Position numbers and translations under genes: made by a program
Shown here: in pieces, positions 1 to 8,857 of the stretch
How the letters are laid out: every line of letters begins with the position of its first letter
How positions within the stretch are numbered: position 1 is the first letter of the stretch
NCBI RefSeq assembly: GCF_900182985.1
Contig: NZ_FXUY01000001.1
Span: forward strand, 1,798,001-1,862,000
DNA length: 64,000 nucleotides
DNA from: Pseudomonas helmanticensis
Lineage (GTDB): Bacteria > Pseudomonadota > Gammaproteobacteria > Pseudomonadales > Pseudomonadaceae
Direction: 5' to 3'
Notes under the pieces: generated by a model
The model's input: the letters and a program-made list of their open reading frames with translations, nothing else
Told to the model about the DNA's origin: nothing
Databases searched by the model: none

Positions 1-197
1 TCAAAGGGCCGTCGGCGCAAGATCGGGTACTCGCGCTGGACTACCTGTACATCGTTGCGATGCTGATGATGCTGACGTTGGGCATCCGTTATTCCAGTGA
101 CACTTACTTCGAGGCCGCGCTGCTGATTGCGCTGTTCGGCTTCGTCGGTTCATTTGCCTTGGCGAAATTCCTGCTGCGTGGCGAGGTGATCGAATGA
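1..197 (+). CDS. phaF: cation/proton antiporter subunit F, 5' end missing
   Basis: The window opens inside this gene; the frame begins at base 3 and ends with TGA at 195-197. The visible 64 residues (KGPSAQDRVLALDYLYIVAM...) carry the short loop and two hydrophobic segments of the small PhaF/MnhF subunit of the multisubunit K+ or Na+/H+ antiporter (Mrp type), an inner-membrane complex exporting monovalent cations for pH and salt tolerance. The stop overlaps the ATG of subunit G by four bases (ATGA), as expected for translationally coupled mrp operons. Whether it is the Pha or Mnh version cannot be told from this end alone. Confidence 0.85.
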   Translation, partial: KGPSAQDRVLALDYLYIVAMLMMLTLGIRYSSDTYFEAALLIALFGFVGSFALAKFLLRGEVIE

Positions 198-556
198 ATG
201 CTGAATTATCGCTATGGATCGAGATTCCAGTGGCGACCCTGCTGGTGCTCAGTGGCGTGTTTGCCCTGATCGGTGCAGTCGGGTTGTTGCGGATGAAGGA
301 TTATTTCCAGCGCATGCACCCGCCGGCACTGGCGTCGACACTGGGCGCCTGGTGTGTCGCGCTGGCGTCGATCATTTGCTTCTCGGCGCTGAAATCCGCG
401 CCGGTAGTGCATGCCTGGCTGATTCCGATTCTGCTGGCGATCACCGTACCGGTAACTACGCTGCTGCTGGCGCGGGCGGCGTTGTTCCGCAAGCGCATGG
501 CCGGGGATGATGTGCCGGCTGAGGTCAGTAGCCGGCGGACCGAGAGCGGTAGTTAA
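194..556 (+). CDS. phaG: cation/proton antiporter subunit G
   Basis: A 120-residue membrane protein with three hydrophobic segments (about residues 10-32, 45-65 and 68-92) and the family signature G-x-LRMKD-(Y/F)-xRMHPP near residues 30-45, typical of MnhG/PhaG, the last subunit of Mrp-type antiporters. It starts at the ATG inside the ATGA overlap with phaF, so the two are coupled. It is the last gene of its operon: a REP inverted repeat follows, and the next gene is convergent. Confidence 0.9.
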   Translation: MNAELSLWIEIPVATLLVLSGVFALIGAVGLLRMKDYFQRMHPPALASTLGAWCVALASIICFSALKSAPVVHAWLIPILLAITVPVTTLLLARAALFRKRMAGDDVPAEVSSRRTESGS

Positions 557-561
557 CCCGT

Positions 562-629
562 AAAAGATCGCAGCCTTCGGCAGCTCCTACATTGATCCCT
601 GTAGGAGCTGCCGAAGGCTGCGATCTTTT
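562..629. repeat. REP inverted pair between convergent genes
   Basis: Two 29-base arms, AAAAGATCGCAGCCTTCGGC... at 562-590 and its exact complement at 601-629, separated by ten bases. This is the common fluorescent-Pseudomonas REP doublet. It lies between convergent phaG and the DUF3995 gene, where it could act as a two-way transcription terminator or mRNA stabiliser. Confidence 0.9.
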
Positions 630-639
630 GATCCCGCTC

Positions 640-1080
640 TTACACCCAAGCCACCGCCAACAACCCTGCTCCCAAGATCGCGCACAACGGCGAATACACC
701 CACGTATCCAGCCGCGCGAACCGCGATCCCTTCACCTCCTTGAAAAAACCCACCAGATTCGAATCACCAATCGAGCGGGCAAACATCATCAACGCAATCG
801 CACTGATCAGCCACTGCAACGCCTTGTGATTCACCGCCGGCATGCCCCAGCCGACACGCATGCACACCAGCGCAGCAATCACCAACAACGCCGCCGCTAC
901 CACCAGCGTCAGCCAGCCTGACGGTTTGAACGCCGGGCGCACCGTCGCCACAAAACCGTCCACCGGTATTTGTGGCACAACCACTGCCGCCGCCCACTGC
1001 CCACCCAACGCCCAATACACATGCATCAAGGCGATTACTGCGAAAATTGTCACCAGCCATTGAGCCAACACCAAGGTCAT
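640..1080 (-). CDS. DUF3995 membrane protein
   Basis: About 146 residues with four predicted hydrophobic helices (around residues 5-25, 50-70, 80-98 and 125-144) and a WALGG motif after the first helix, matching the DUF3995 family of small inner-membrane proteins of unknown function. A longer reading starts with TTG at 1110, but the ATG at 1080 has a good AAGGA eight bases upstream and is preferred. Convergent with the antiporter operon; no clear partner. Confidence 0.75.
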   Translation of the reverse strand: MTLVLAQWLVTIFAVIALMHVYWALGGQWAAAVVVPQIPVDGFVATVRPAFKPSGWLTLVVAAALLVIAALVCMRVGWGMPAVNHKALQWLISAIALMMFARSIGDSNLVGFFKEVKGSRFARLDTWVYSPLCAILGAGLLAVAWV

Positions 1081-1173
1081 GGTTGAAATCCTTGAAAGGG
1101 ATTTGAACAAATCATCCTAGTCGGCATTTTTTGAAGTGCACGACCGATCAGCGGTACGGTAAAGTGCCGCCCC

Positions 1174-1563
1174 ATGAAATTCTCCCGTTCCGATCGCTCA
1201 CTGCTGGCCTGGATGCTCTATTGCTGCGTCCTGTTCAACGTGTTCGCCTGCAGTATCGGTCACGGACAAATGGTCGGCATGCAGCTGAACGGTATCGGTG
1301 GTCAGTTCTGTACGGTCGACCCGGCCACGCAGGCGCCGCTCGCCAGCAACCCCAGCGAAGAACAACTGCCGACGCTGTCCAAGGCGTTCGGCTGCCCACT
1401 GTGTTCCGTCGGTGGCGGCATGGGTCCGGCGTTCAATTCCAGCCTGACCCTGGCGATCCTGCCCGAACAGCACAGCCCACCGCTGGCACCGATTGTCAGC
1501 GCCGACCTGCCTGCCCGTTTCACCTGGCCTTCAGCCAACCCTCGCGCCCCGCCGCTCGCCTGA
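1174..1563 (+). CDS. DUF2946 family protein
   Basis: A 129-residue protein with an N-terminal hydrophobic helix (residues 10-26), a Cys pair in CPLC (about residue 74) and a His/Met-rich central part, as in DUF2946 proteins, which in pseudomonads often sit next to copper-related or TonB-dependent receptor genes. It lies 90 bases upstream of the receptor at 1653 in the same direction and is probably co-transcribed with it. A metal-related role is inferred only from family context. Confidence 0.65.
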   Translation: MKFSRSDRSLLAWMLYCCVLFNVFACSIGHGQMVGMQLNGIGGQFCTVDPATQAPLASNPSEEQLPTLSKAFGCPLCSVGGGMGPAFNSSLTLAILPEQHSPPLAPIVSADLPARFTWPSANPRAPPLA

Positions 1564-1652
1564 GTGTTTCTACGTTTTTGATTTGTCAGCCCACTGCGCC
1601 AACGCGCGGCGTTTGCCTGTGCGCTGACTCCTAGACAAGCATTCAGGATTCA

Positions 1653-3788
1653 ATGATGAAACAACTCACTTTGCTGGCGAGCCTGTGCGGCTGCCTGTCC
1701 GTCAACGTCTGGGCGCAATCCACCGTGGATCTGGCGCCCATCACCATCGACGGCGAGTCCGGCGCGGAACCCGGTCTGAGCCTCGACCAGTCCAGCGGCA
1801 TGGCCTCGCGGCTTGGCTTGAGCGTGCGCGACACACCCGCCTCGGTCGCCATCGCCAATCGCAACGACATCGAACGCCGTGGCGCGCAAAACTTCCAGGA
1901 CGCCGCCAACACCCTGCCCGGAGTCAACGCCAGTGCGCCGCCGGGTTTCGGCGGCTTCGTTTCCTATCGCGGCTTCACCAGCAGCCAGATCACCCAGATG
2001 TTCAACGGCATCAACGTCTCCGGTGGTCTCGCGCGGCCGGTCGACGCGTGGATCTACGATCGGGTGGAACTGGTCGGCGGCCCGTCGTCGCTTATCAATG
2101 GTGCCGGTTCCGTCGGTGGCTCCCTGAATTACGTGACCAAACTGGCCACGCGCGATGAACAGGCCGTTGAAGGCCGCGTCAGCTACGGCACCTACGACAC
2201 CACGGAAACCGCGTTTGGCCTCAACCATGCCCTGACCGAGCCTGGCGCTGACGTGCAGCATTACGCGCGACTGGATGTCAGCCACAACACCAGCAACGGC
2301 TACATCGACCGTCAGGAGCGCGATGCCTGGAGCGTGGCGTTCTCGCTGCTCAGCGATCTCACGCCGGATCTGTCGCACACCCTCGCGCTGGAATATCAGG
2401 ACGAGCACGAAGACAGTCCGTATTGGGGCACCCCGGTGCTCAATCCCAAGGCGGGCGAGTTGAAAATTGATCGACACAACCGCTTCAACAACTACAACGT
2501 CGAGGATGGTCGCTACGAACAACGGACGGTCTGGGTGCGTTCGATCATCGACTACCGGATCAACGACAGCACTACCCTGCGCAACACGCTGTATCACCTC
2601 GACAGCCAGCGCGACTACCGCAACCTCGAGACCTATCAGTACAACGCCGACAACAGCGCGGTGAACCGCTCAACCGCGTATCAGGTACGGCATCAGGGCG
2701 AACAGAACGGCAACCAGTTCGAACTGCGTCACGACAACAGCCTGTTCGGGCTCGATACGACGTGGTCGGGCGGTTTCGAATACAAGGTCAACCAGACCAC
2801 CAACTCACCGCTCAACATCAAAGGCGCGAGCACGGTTGACCCGAACAACTACCGGCCGGGGCGTTTCTATGACATTCCCGGCACCAACCCGACGCTGATC
2901 AGCGACAAAACCAACGAGGTCACCACCAAGGCCCTGTTCGTCGAAAATCGTCTGGCGCTGACCGACAAATTGTCCCTGCTCACCGGCCTGCGCTACGACG
3001 ATATCGACCTTGACGTGACCAATCACCGTACCGTGACCGCCGCCAATCCCAAGCACTTCAAGCAAAGTTGGCAACCGGTCACCGGTCGCGCGGGCCTGAC
3101 CTATCAGTTCATCCCCACTGCCAACGTTTACCTGCAATACAGCACAGCCGCCGAGCAACCGGGCGGCACGCAGAACTTCGATGTCTCGACCGGCAAGCAA
3201 TGGGAGATTGGCAGCAAGTTCGATTACCTGAATGGCCGCGGCTCGGCGACCGTGGCGGCGTACACCATTGAGCGCAAGGACTTCGCGGTCACCGATCCGC
3301 TCGATCCGGCCAGCAGCATTCCGGTCGGCCAACAGACGTCGAAAGGCATCGAGATTGCCAGCTCGTTGCGCATCACCGACAAGCTACTGGCCGAGGGCAA
3401 CTTCGCCTGGGTCGATGCGCAGTACGACGACTTCACCGAGAAAAATGCCGCGGGTGTGGTGGTGTCGCGCAAGGGCAATACGCCGACCAACGTGCCGGAT
3501 CGGGTCGGCAATCTGTGGCTGACTTATGATTTTTCACCGCAATGGCAGGGAGGGGTCGATGCGCGGTATGTGGCGTCGGTGTTCGCTGACACGGCTAACA
3601 CCATGACGGTGCCGTCGTACACGTTGTTCGGCAGTTTCCTCAGCTACAAGATCGACGCGCACACCACCGTGACCGGGCGGGTGCGCAATCTGACCAATGA
3701 GGTGTATGCCGAGTTTGCGCATGTTTCCCCGGCGTATTACCTGGGATCGCCGCGGACTTTTGAATTGGCCGTACAAACCCGATTCTAA
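1653..3788 (+). CDS. TonB-dependent outer-membrane receptor
   Basis: A 711-residue protein. Residues 1-21 form a signal peptide ending ...VWA-Q. A TonB-box-like stretch follows (APITIDG, about residue 28). A plug domain occupies roughly 50-180 (DTPASVAI, NTLPGV, YRGF, NGINV, VELVGGPSSLINGAGSVGG), followed by a 22-strand barrel ending in phenylalanine (LAVQTRF). This is the architecture of siderophore-type receptors, which import iron chelates or other metal complexes using TonB-ExbBD energy. The substrate is unknown; the DUF2946 neighbour makes a metal ligand other than iron possible. No Fur box was recognised. Confidence 0.85.
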   Translation: MMKQLTLLASLCGCLSVNVWAQSTVDLAPITIDGESGAEPGLSLDQSSGMASRLGLSVRDTPASVAIANRNDIERRGAQNFQDAANTLPGVNASAPPGFGGFVSYRGFTSSQITQMFNGINVSGGLARPVDAWIYDRVELVGGPSSLINGAGSVGGSLNYVTKLATRDEQAVEGRVSYGTYDTTETAFGLNHALTEPGADVQHYARLDVSHNTSNGYIDRQERDAWSVAFSLLSDLTPDLSHTLALEYQDEHEDSPYWGTPVLNPKAGELKIDRHNRFNNYNVEDGRYEQRTVWVRSIIDYRINDSTTLRNTLYHLDSQRDYRNLETYQYNADNSAVNRSTAYQVRHQGEQNGNQFELRHDNSLFGLDTTWSGGFEYKVNQTTNSPLNIKGASTVDPNNYRPGRFYDIPGTNPTLISDKTNEVTTKALFVENRLALTDKLSLLTGLRYDDIDLDVTNHRTVTAANPKHFKQSWQPVTGRAGLTYQFIPTANVYLQYSTAAEQPGGTQNFDVSTGKQWEIGSKFDYLNGRGSATVAAYTIERKDFAVTDPLDPASSIPVGQQTSKGIEIASSLRITDKLLAEGNFAWVDAQYDDFTEKNAAGVVVSRKGNTPTNVPDRVGNLWLTYDFSPQWQGGVDARYVASVFADTANTMTVPSYTLFGSFLSYKIDAHTTVTGRVRNLTNEVYAEFAHVSPAYYLGSPRTFELAVQTRF

Positions 3789-3826
3789 AACCAACCTGCC
3801 ATACAAAACCGATTCAAAAACCGATT

Positions 3827-3911
3827 TGTAGGAGCTGCCGCAGGCTGCGATCTTTTGATCTTGTTTTTAACAATCAAGATCAAAAGATCGCAGCCTGCGG
3901 CAGCTCCTACA
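3827..3911. repeat. long REP inverted pair
   Basis: Perfect 37-base arms (3827-3863 and 3875-3911) beginning TGTAGGAGCTGCCGCAGGCT, separated by 11 bases. It lies between the convergent receptor and ProX-like genes, so its transcript would form a very stable hairpin at both gene ends. Confidence 0.9.
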
Positions 3912-3923
3912 TAAGGCAAGCCG

Positions 3924-4937
3924 TTAGAGGTTGGCGGAAACCTTGTCCGCCACATCCTTCGGCAACCACGCCTGCCACACATCCGGATGCGCCTTCATGA
4001 ACGCCACCGCCGCATCGCGTGGCGCCGTGTGCTTCTCGCTCATTTCCGCCAGCGCCTTGTTCAGCGGTTCAATCGGAAAATCGACCTTGCTGAAGAACGC
4101 CGTGATCTGCGGATACTGCTTCTGAAACGGTGTCGACACGCCAATCGACAGCTTCGACGCCAGCGAGCGGGTCGGTTTCGGATTGGGGTTATCGGCGTCG
4201 GTCAGGGTTTTCCACGCCTCGGCATCGAACGGCGGTTCTTCCAGCTGCACCAGTTTGAATTTGCCGAGCAATGGCGTCGGCGACCAGTAGTAGAACAGCA
4301 CCGGTTTACCGCGACGGATCGAAGAGCTGATTTCGGCATCCAGCGCGGCGCCCGAGCCACTGCGGAAATTGGTGAAGTCATCCTGCAAGCCGTAAGCCGT
4401 CAGCTTCTGCTTGTTGACCACTTCCGAGGTCCAGCCGATCGGACTATTGAGGAAGCGCCCTTTGCTCGGATTCTCGGGGTCCTTGAACACATCCTTGTAT
4501 TTTTTCAGATCACTGACGCTGCGCAGGTCCGGCGCGAGCGGCTTGATACCCTTGGCCGGGTCGCCCTTGATCACGTACTCCGGCACCCACCAACCCTCGG
4601 TGGCGCCCTTGACCGTATCGCCCAGGCTGACGACCTTGCCTTCAGCCTCGGCCTTGACCCAGACCGGGCTGCGTCCGGCCCACTCTTCGCCGATCACCTG
4701 AATGTCGTTGTTCGCCAGGGCGGTTTCCAGGGTAATGGTAGTGCCCGGCAACGTGTCGGTCGGCAGCCCGTAGCCCTTCTCGACGATGATCCGCAGGACA
4801 TCGGTGATCAAGCTGCCGCTCTCCCAGTTGAGGTCGGCAAAATGGATCGGCGTCTCTGCCGCGATCACCGTTTGTGCTGACGTCAGCAAGCCGAATGTGG
4901 CCACGCTCGCGGCCAACAACCGTCGAAATCCGTTCAT
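3924..4937 (-). CDS. glycine betaine/choline-type ABC substrate-binding protein
   Basis: 337 residues from the ATG at 4937, chosen because GAGGTG lies just upstream and the next residues are a signal peptide (MNGFRRLLAASVATFGLL...VIAA). The body matches the OpuAC/ProX fold: ADLNWESG near the start, WxxGWWVPEY in the middle, and aromatic residues (WEW-type positions) that usually cage quaternary ammonium groups. It would bind its ligand in the periplasm for an ABC importer. No ATPase or permease is adjacent, so this is an orphan binding protein, as pseudomonads often have for betaine, choline and carnitine. Confidence 0.8.
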   Translation of the reverse strand: MNGFRRLLAASVATFGLLTSAQTVIAAETPIHFADLNWESGSLITDVLRIIVEKGYGLPTDTLPGTTITLETALANNDIQVIGEEWAGRSPVWVKAEAEGKVVSLGDTVKGATEGWWVPEYVIKGDPAKGIKPLAPDLRSVSDLKKYKDVFKDPENPSKGRFLNSPIGWTSEVVNKQKLTAYGLQDDFTNFRSGSGAALDAEISSSIRRGKPVLFYYWSPTPLLGKFKLVQLEEPPFDAEAWKTLTDADNPNPKPTRSLASKLSIGVSTPFQKQYPQITAFFSKVDFPIEPLNKALAEMSEKHTAPRDAAVAFMKAHPDVWQAWLPKDVADKVSANL

Positions 4938-5064
4938 GCATTGCACCTCGTGCTGTTCACAGCAATGGCAGGATGGCCTGACAGAAGACCGCAAGCCTCT
5001 GAATACTCAGTCAACTGACTGTAGCCGAGGTTCCTGCTTTTTCCGGGCCCGAGCCCGGACGAGG

Positions 5065-5274
5065 TTACGAATCAGACTTTTCCTGCAAGCTTTGTAGCTC
5101 GCGTCTGACCATGCTGGCGTATGCCGCGGGGCGCAACGTGTAGATCTGCGCGGCGACCCAACCCAGCCACGCGCCTTGCATTTGGGCCTTAGCGGCAAAC
5201 AGGCGGCGGGCTTCATCACGTGCGCTGTCGAGGTTTTGCGAATGGAAATCGGCGCGACTCAACGCTGTGCTCAC
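5065..5274 (-). CDS. small hypothetical protein coupled to the upstream gene
   Basis: 69 residues starting at GTG 5274, which overlaps the stop of the preceding gene as GTGA; AAGG lies seven bases upstream. An alternative ATG at 5313 lies inside the upstream gene and is less likely. The product (VSTALSRADFHSQNLDSARD..., ending RRELQSLQEKSDS) is soluble and helical with no recognised domain. The four-base overlap argues for translational coupling with the 5271-5741 product. Confidence 0.55.
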   Translation of the reverse strand: MSTALSRADFHSQNLDSARDEARRLFAAKAQMQGAWLGWVAAQIYTLRPAAYASMVRRELQSLQEKSDS

Positions 5275-5741
5275 TCGCTTGCCTTGAAGGTAATCAGCTC
5301 GCCCTTGCGCCACTTCGCGGCTTTGGCGGTGACGGCTTTCAGGGTTTTGGTCAGGCCTTCCTGCAGTTGTTGATTGGCGGCGAACACCGTCACCACGCTG
5401 TGGCCTTCCCTGAACAGAATCGCCTGACCGTCGGCCGTCGAGACAAAGGCGTAATCGCCCAGGCCATAGACCGTCAGTTTGATTTCGCGAAAACGGATGT
5501 CCATCTTGCCGCCTTCACGGCTGGGCAGGACCGAAGCGCTGAAATGATCGCCGACCTTGAGCTTGAGCCCAGGTTTGTCATCGACTACCAAGGCGCTTTC
5601 GGTATCGATCTCGGCGACGTAGATGCCTTCGGCGTTTTGCTCGGTGATGTAAACAAAACGCGATTGGAACTGCTTGACCAGCTTTGCACGCAAATCACCC
5701 AGCACGAACAAAGCATGCATATCGAGGTTACTGACTGCCAA
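5271..5741 (-). CDS. hypothetical protein, first gene of a coupled pair
   Basis: About 156 residues when read from TTG at 5741, which has GGGGAT seven bases upstream; the in-frame ATG at 5720 lacks a ribosome site but cannot be excluded. The protein has a beta-rich N-terminal half (FVYITEQNAEGIYVAEI..., ALVVDDKPGLKLKVGDHFSASV) and a helical C-terminus rich in lysine and alanine. No signal peptide or membrane helix. The function is not recognised. Confidence 0.55.
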   Translation of the reverse strand: MAVSNLDMHALFVLGDLRAKLVKQFQSRFVYITEQNAEGIYVAEIDTESALVVDDKPGLKLKVGDHFSASVLPSREGGKMDIRFREIKLTVYGLGDYAFVSTADGQAILFREGHSVVTVFAANQQLQEGLTKTLKAVTAKAAKWRKGELITFKASE

Positions 5742-6142
5742 AGAAACATCCCCACATCTGAAAAAACCGTGCACGGAAAACGCGCACGGCAAAAAACGGC
5801 CAGGCCGATGGAACTGCCGGTGACTCAAATAAAAAGCTCGAACTGAGCAGACTGCTCAATCATCGCGAGGTTCGTAAGACTACTGGATTGTCACTCGCGA
5901 AACTTGCCCCGATGTCGCCAAAACTCGAAGGAAAATTCCTTAACGGTGCACAGAGAAAGCTGACTACGAACTTTAGGGAAAATTCTCACGAAAAAAAGCT
6001 CTTTTCCGACATATCGCTCGCGAAAAATTGCTTTAGATAAGCGCAGTCGTCAACAGGTACTGGCGATTCTAGAGCAGCGATGCTCACTACGACTACCCAA
6101 AACGGCCTGTAAATACCGGCCGCCCCATGAAAAGGACTTCAT
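5742..6142. other. gene-free interval between divergent unknown genes
   Basis: About 400 bases without a convincing gene. It is AT-richer than its surroundings (runs such as GAAAAAAAGCTC near 5990) and probably holds divergent promoters. A short hairpin CGGCC/GGCCG with a nine-base loop lies near 6102-6121, just before the next gene's ribosome site. No operator was recognised. Confidence 0.5.
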
Positions 6143-6418
6143 ATGTGCACTTTGACTCACTTCGCCCGGCCCGCTGACGCCCGCATAAAGTCGTCACTCA
6201 TCCTGCATGTGAACGGCATGAGCGATCTGTCCAGCGCCGGGCAATACGAGCAAACCCCACGCTTTCAGGTAATCCCTGCCGGCAATGCCTTCTTTCACAT
6301 CAAGGAAAAATCGACGGGACTTGTAAGAGGTTTCCGCGAGGATCATAACGAAGCCTGCGCCCTCGCCCGTTCACTTGAATCACAAATCGAACTCCGCGCC
6401 AGCGACTGCCTCAGATAA
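6143..6418 (+). CDS. small hypothetical protein
   Basis: 91 residues with AAAGGA eight bases before the ATG. The central part (PRFQVIPAGNAFFHIKEKST, GLVRGFREDHNEACALARSLE) looks like a small beta-beta-alpha fold found as lone proteins in pseudomonads; no function is recognised. An in-frame ATG at the MSDLSSAG position could also be used. It lies 49 bases before the DUF2789 gene in the same direction and may be co-transcribed. Confidence 0.55.
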   Translation: MCTLTHFARPADARIKSSLILHVNGMSDLSSAGQYEQTPRFQVIPAGNAFFHIKEKSTGLVRGFREDHNEACALARSLESQIELRASDCLR

Positions 6419-6467
6419 AGAGAGAGATCGACTGCGCCATACCGGCGCACCCACCAAGGAGCACACG

Positions 6468-6704
6468 ATGGAACTGCCTGCATACGACCTGAAAACCCTG
6501 TTCGATCAACTGGGACTGCCATCGGAAGACGGCGCAATCGACGACTTCATCGAAGCGCACCCGCTGGCTGCCGAGATCAAACTGATCGAAGCCGACTTCT
6601 GGACGCCGCAACAGGCGCAATTGCTCAAGGAGTGGCTGCGCGCCGACGGCGAGGAAGCCGTGATGGTCGACGAGCTGAACGTGCGTCTGCACCGCGGTAA
6701 ATAA
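6468..6704 (+). CDS. DUF2789 protein
   Basis: 78 residues from the ATG at 6468, preceded by AAGGAG. The sequence (LKTLFDQLGLPSEDGAIDDF, then FIEAHPLAAEIKLIEADFW and WTPQQAQLLKEWLRADGEE) is typical of DUF2789, a short helical family of unknown function common in gamma-proteobacteria. It converges with the small gene at 6711. Confidence 0.8.
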   Translation: MELPAYDLKTLFDQLGLPSEDGAIDDFIEAHPLAAEIKLIEADFWTPQQAQLLKEWLRADGEEAVMVDELNVRLHRGK

Positions 6705-6710
6705 TCCGGA

Positions 6711-6914
6711 TCAGTGCAGGCTGTCGCCCGGCTCGGCTTGCAATTGCGCGAGCCATGCAGCCTTGCACTCCTCGGCTTCGTCGCGACTGGCGAACGCGGT
6801 ACCGCGCCGCTCGCCATTGAGCAGCACGACCCAGCAGACGCTTTGACCCAATGCGCGCAAACAGGCGGGCACGCCACTGCCGATCATTACTGCGACATCG
6901 ACTCTTGATTGCAT
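6711..6914 (-). CDS. small hypothetical protein
   Basis: 67 residues, with GAGGT five bases before the ATG. One hydrophobic stretch (VAVMIGSGVPACLRALGQSVCWVVLL, residues about 7-32 in two parts) and a charged helical end. The family is not recognised. Its promoter region carries a 7-bp inverted repeat at 6937-6956 that could be an operator. Confidence 0.55.
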   Translation of the reverse strand: MQSRVDVAVMIGSGVPACLRALGQSVCWVVLLNGERRGTAFASRDEAEECKAAWLAQLQAEPGDSLH

Positions 6915-6936
6915 ACTGACCTCGCGAAATCATTAG

Positions 6937-6956
6937 CTGCCTAACTATGTAGGCAG
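6937..6956. promoter_or_regulatory. inverted repeat, possible operator
   Basis: CTGCCTA-ACTATG-TAGGCAG: perfect 7-bp arms with a six-base spacer, flanked by TTA and TTAA that extend the symmetry imperfectly. It lies 23 bases upstream of the small gene ending at 6711. The AT flanks and lack of a T-run fit a dimeric repressor site better than a terminator. Confidence 0.45.
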
Positions 6957-7027
6957 ATTAATGCTTTCTTTCGCAAGGAAACAGCAACCCTCGTGCACAG
7001 ATTCATTGCACCAGCGGTAACAATTGC

Positions 7028-8632
7028 TCAGCGCGGACTTTCCGGCTTGTAGCCCAAACGCAATCCACCCCAGTGGCGCCCCTTGACCATGATCGGTACC
7101 GACAGGTCGTGCATCAGCTCGCCGGTATCGCGCGTGTAGGTTTGCAGCAGTACCGGTTGTTGGTGGCTGCCGCAGCGAATGCCGGTGCGGTCGGCAAACT
7201 TGCGCTTGGTGCGATTGTTGATCGCATCGATCTGCGCATCACCGGTCAACGGCTGACTGAACAGCTGATTGTGTGTCGGCACATAACCTTGCTGCGTACA
7301 GGCAATCGCAAACACCAGGCCTTCATGGCGCGGCAACAACGGTTCCTGAATCGCCGGCAGCACCTGATCGGTGTAGCGGTCAAAGCGGGTTTGAAACTTC
7401 GCCGGTTGGGTATTGGCAATCGGCTGGTACTGACGATCGAACAGATCCTCCAGGCTGACCCGCCCCTGCTCGACATCCGCTTCGAAACGCGCCGCGATCT
7501 GGTTCGCGCCTTCCCGCGCGAGGTCGTAGATACGCTGGTGATAGTCATCAAGACCGACTTCGGCGAGGCGTTCGCTGATGGTCTCCGCCTGCCCTTCCAT
7601 CTGCACCGCAGCGTCGGCGAGGCGCCGGGTCTGTTGATCACTGATCGCCAGATCGATGCGCATCTGCCCGACAGCCTTGAACAGACTGTCGAGTTGTTCG
7701 CGGTTGGTTTCTGCACCTCGGGCGATTTCGCCAACCTGGGTTTCCACGCCGGCAGCCAGCCGGGCGATGTTGTCCAGATGCTGGCCGGTGTGTTCGACCT
7801 GCTCGACGCCGGTGTGCAAATCGCTCGACAGTTGGCGGATCTGCTCGACCACTTGCGCCGTACGCTGCTGAATGTCGGCGACCATCTCGCCGACCTCGCC
7901 GGTCGCCGACGCGGTACGCGCCGCCAGACCACGCACCTCGTCCGCGACCACAGCGAAACCACGGCCATGCTCGCCGGCCCGCGCCGCTTCGATTGCCGCG
8001 TTCAGCGCCAACAGATTGGTCTGGCTGGCAATCGACTGAATCACCAGCGTCACGCGTTGGATGTCGTCGCTGCGCACGCTCAAGGCTTCGATCAATTCGC
8101 GGCTGGCGTTGGCGCGTTGACTGAGTTGATGCATCCGCGAGATCGAATCGGCCAGTTCGGTACGCCCGGCGGCGCTGCTGTGATGCGCCTCGCTGGCGGC
8201 CTCCAGCGCTTCTCGGCTGAGTTGCGAAGTGGCCTGTTCGGTGGCAATCATCACCTCGGCGTTGCTGACGATCCGTGCTGCCGCATCGAGTTGCGATTCG
8301 AGTTTGCTCGCCAGTTCCTTGACCGAAAACGCCACACCGGCCGCCGACAACGCGTTATGGCTGGTGGTATAGGAAAGATCACGGGTCAGTTCCGACATCG
8401 CGTTGCCGCTATCGGCAGGCGCGGCATCGGTGACCGTGCGCGAACGCAGGCGCGGCAGCCAGACAATCAGCACGGCCAACGGCATGCCCAAGTAAAGCGA
8501 CCACTCACCCAGCGTCATGCCGGCGAGCAACAGCATCAGGGCGATGCTTTGCAACGTCGGTGCGAGCCAGCGGTTTTTCGGCAAAAGCACTGGTGCAGGC
8601 AAAGCCCCAACCAGAGATCCATCTCTCGTCAT
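7028..8632 (-). CDS. methyl-accepting chemotaxis protein with C-terminal sensory extension
   Basis: 534 residues. Residues ~24-60 form a membrane hairpin ([32 protein letters not shown]) with almost no periplasmic loop. The coiled-coil signalling domain spans ~85-380, with the conserved tip [20 protein letters not shown]. After it comes a ~150-residue C-terminal domain ([18 protein letters not shown] ... [10 protein letters not shown] ... [20 protein letters not shown]) resembling a Cache/PAS-like sensor. Signals are therefore probably sensed in the cytoplasm, C-terminal to the CheA-binding tip. A monocistronic gene with no che partners nearby. Confidence 0.85.
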   Translation of the reverse strand: MTRDGSLVGALPAPVLLPKNRWLAPTLQSIALMLLLAGMTLGEWSLYLGMPLAVLIVWLPRLRSRTVTDAAPADSGNAMSELTRDLSYTTSHNALSAAGVAFSVKELASKLESQLDAAARIVSNAEVMIATEQATSQLSREALEAASEAHHSSAAGRTELADSISRMHQLSQRANASRELIEALSVRSDDIQRVTLVIQSIASQTNLLALNAAIEAARAGEHGRGFAVVADEVRGLAARTASATGEVGEMVADIQQRTAQVVEQIRQLSSDLHTGVEQVEHTGQHLDNIARLAAGVETQVGEIARGAETNREQLDSLFKAVGQMRIDLAISDQQTRRLADAAVQMEGQAETISERLAEVGLDDYHQRIYDLAREGANQIAARFEADVEQGRVSLEDLFDRQYQPIANTQPAKFQTRFDRYTDQVLPAIQEPLLPRHEGLVFAIACTQQGYVPTHNQLFSQPLTGDAQIDAINNRTKRKFADRTGIRCGSHQQPVLLQTYTRDTGELMHDLSVPIMVKGRHWGGLRLGYKPESPR

Positions 8633-8765
8633 ATCAACACCCCACGCTTGTTCTCATTATTGTGCCTGCATTAAACGCCACTACAACGCCATTATCCATG
8701 GTCCGTTAGTCGTGGGGGCTGCAGCAGGTCAATGAACCGCGTGGAATATCGCAGACGAACAAAAG

Positions 8766-8823
8766 CAAAGATCGCAGCCCCCAACAACCCCCTGTAGGAG
8801 CTGCCGAAGGCTGCGATCTTTTC
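8766..8823. repeat. REP element with decayed partner
   Basis: One intact REP (CTGTAGGAGCTGCCGAAGGC, ending in the ...GATCTTTT arm) near 8792-8823, plus a partial opposing arm (AAAGATCGCAGCC) at 8766-8778. It lies between the chemoreceptor promoter and the end of the DksA-like gene. Confidence 0.75.
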
Positions 8824-8857
8824 CAGGCGCCCCTAATTAAAAGGGCACCTCACAGAA

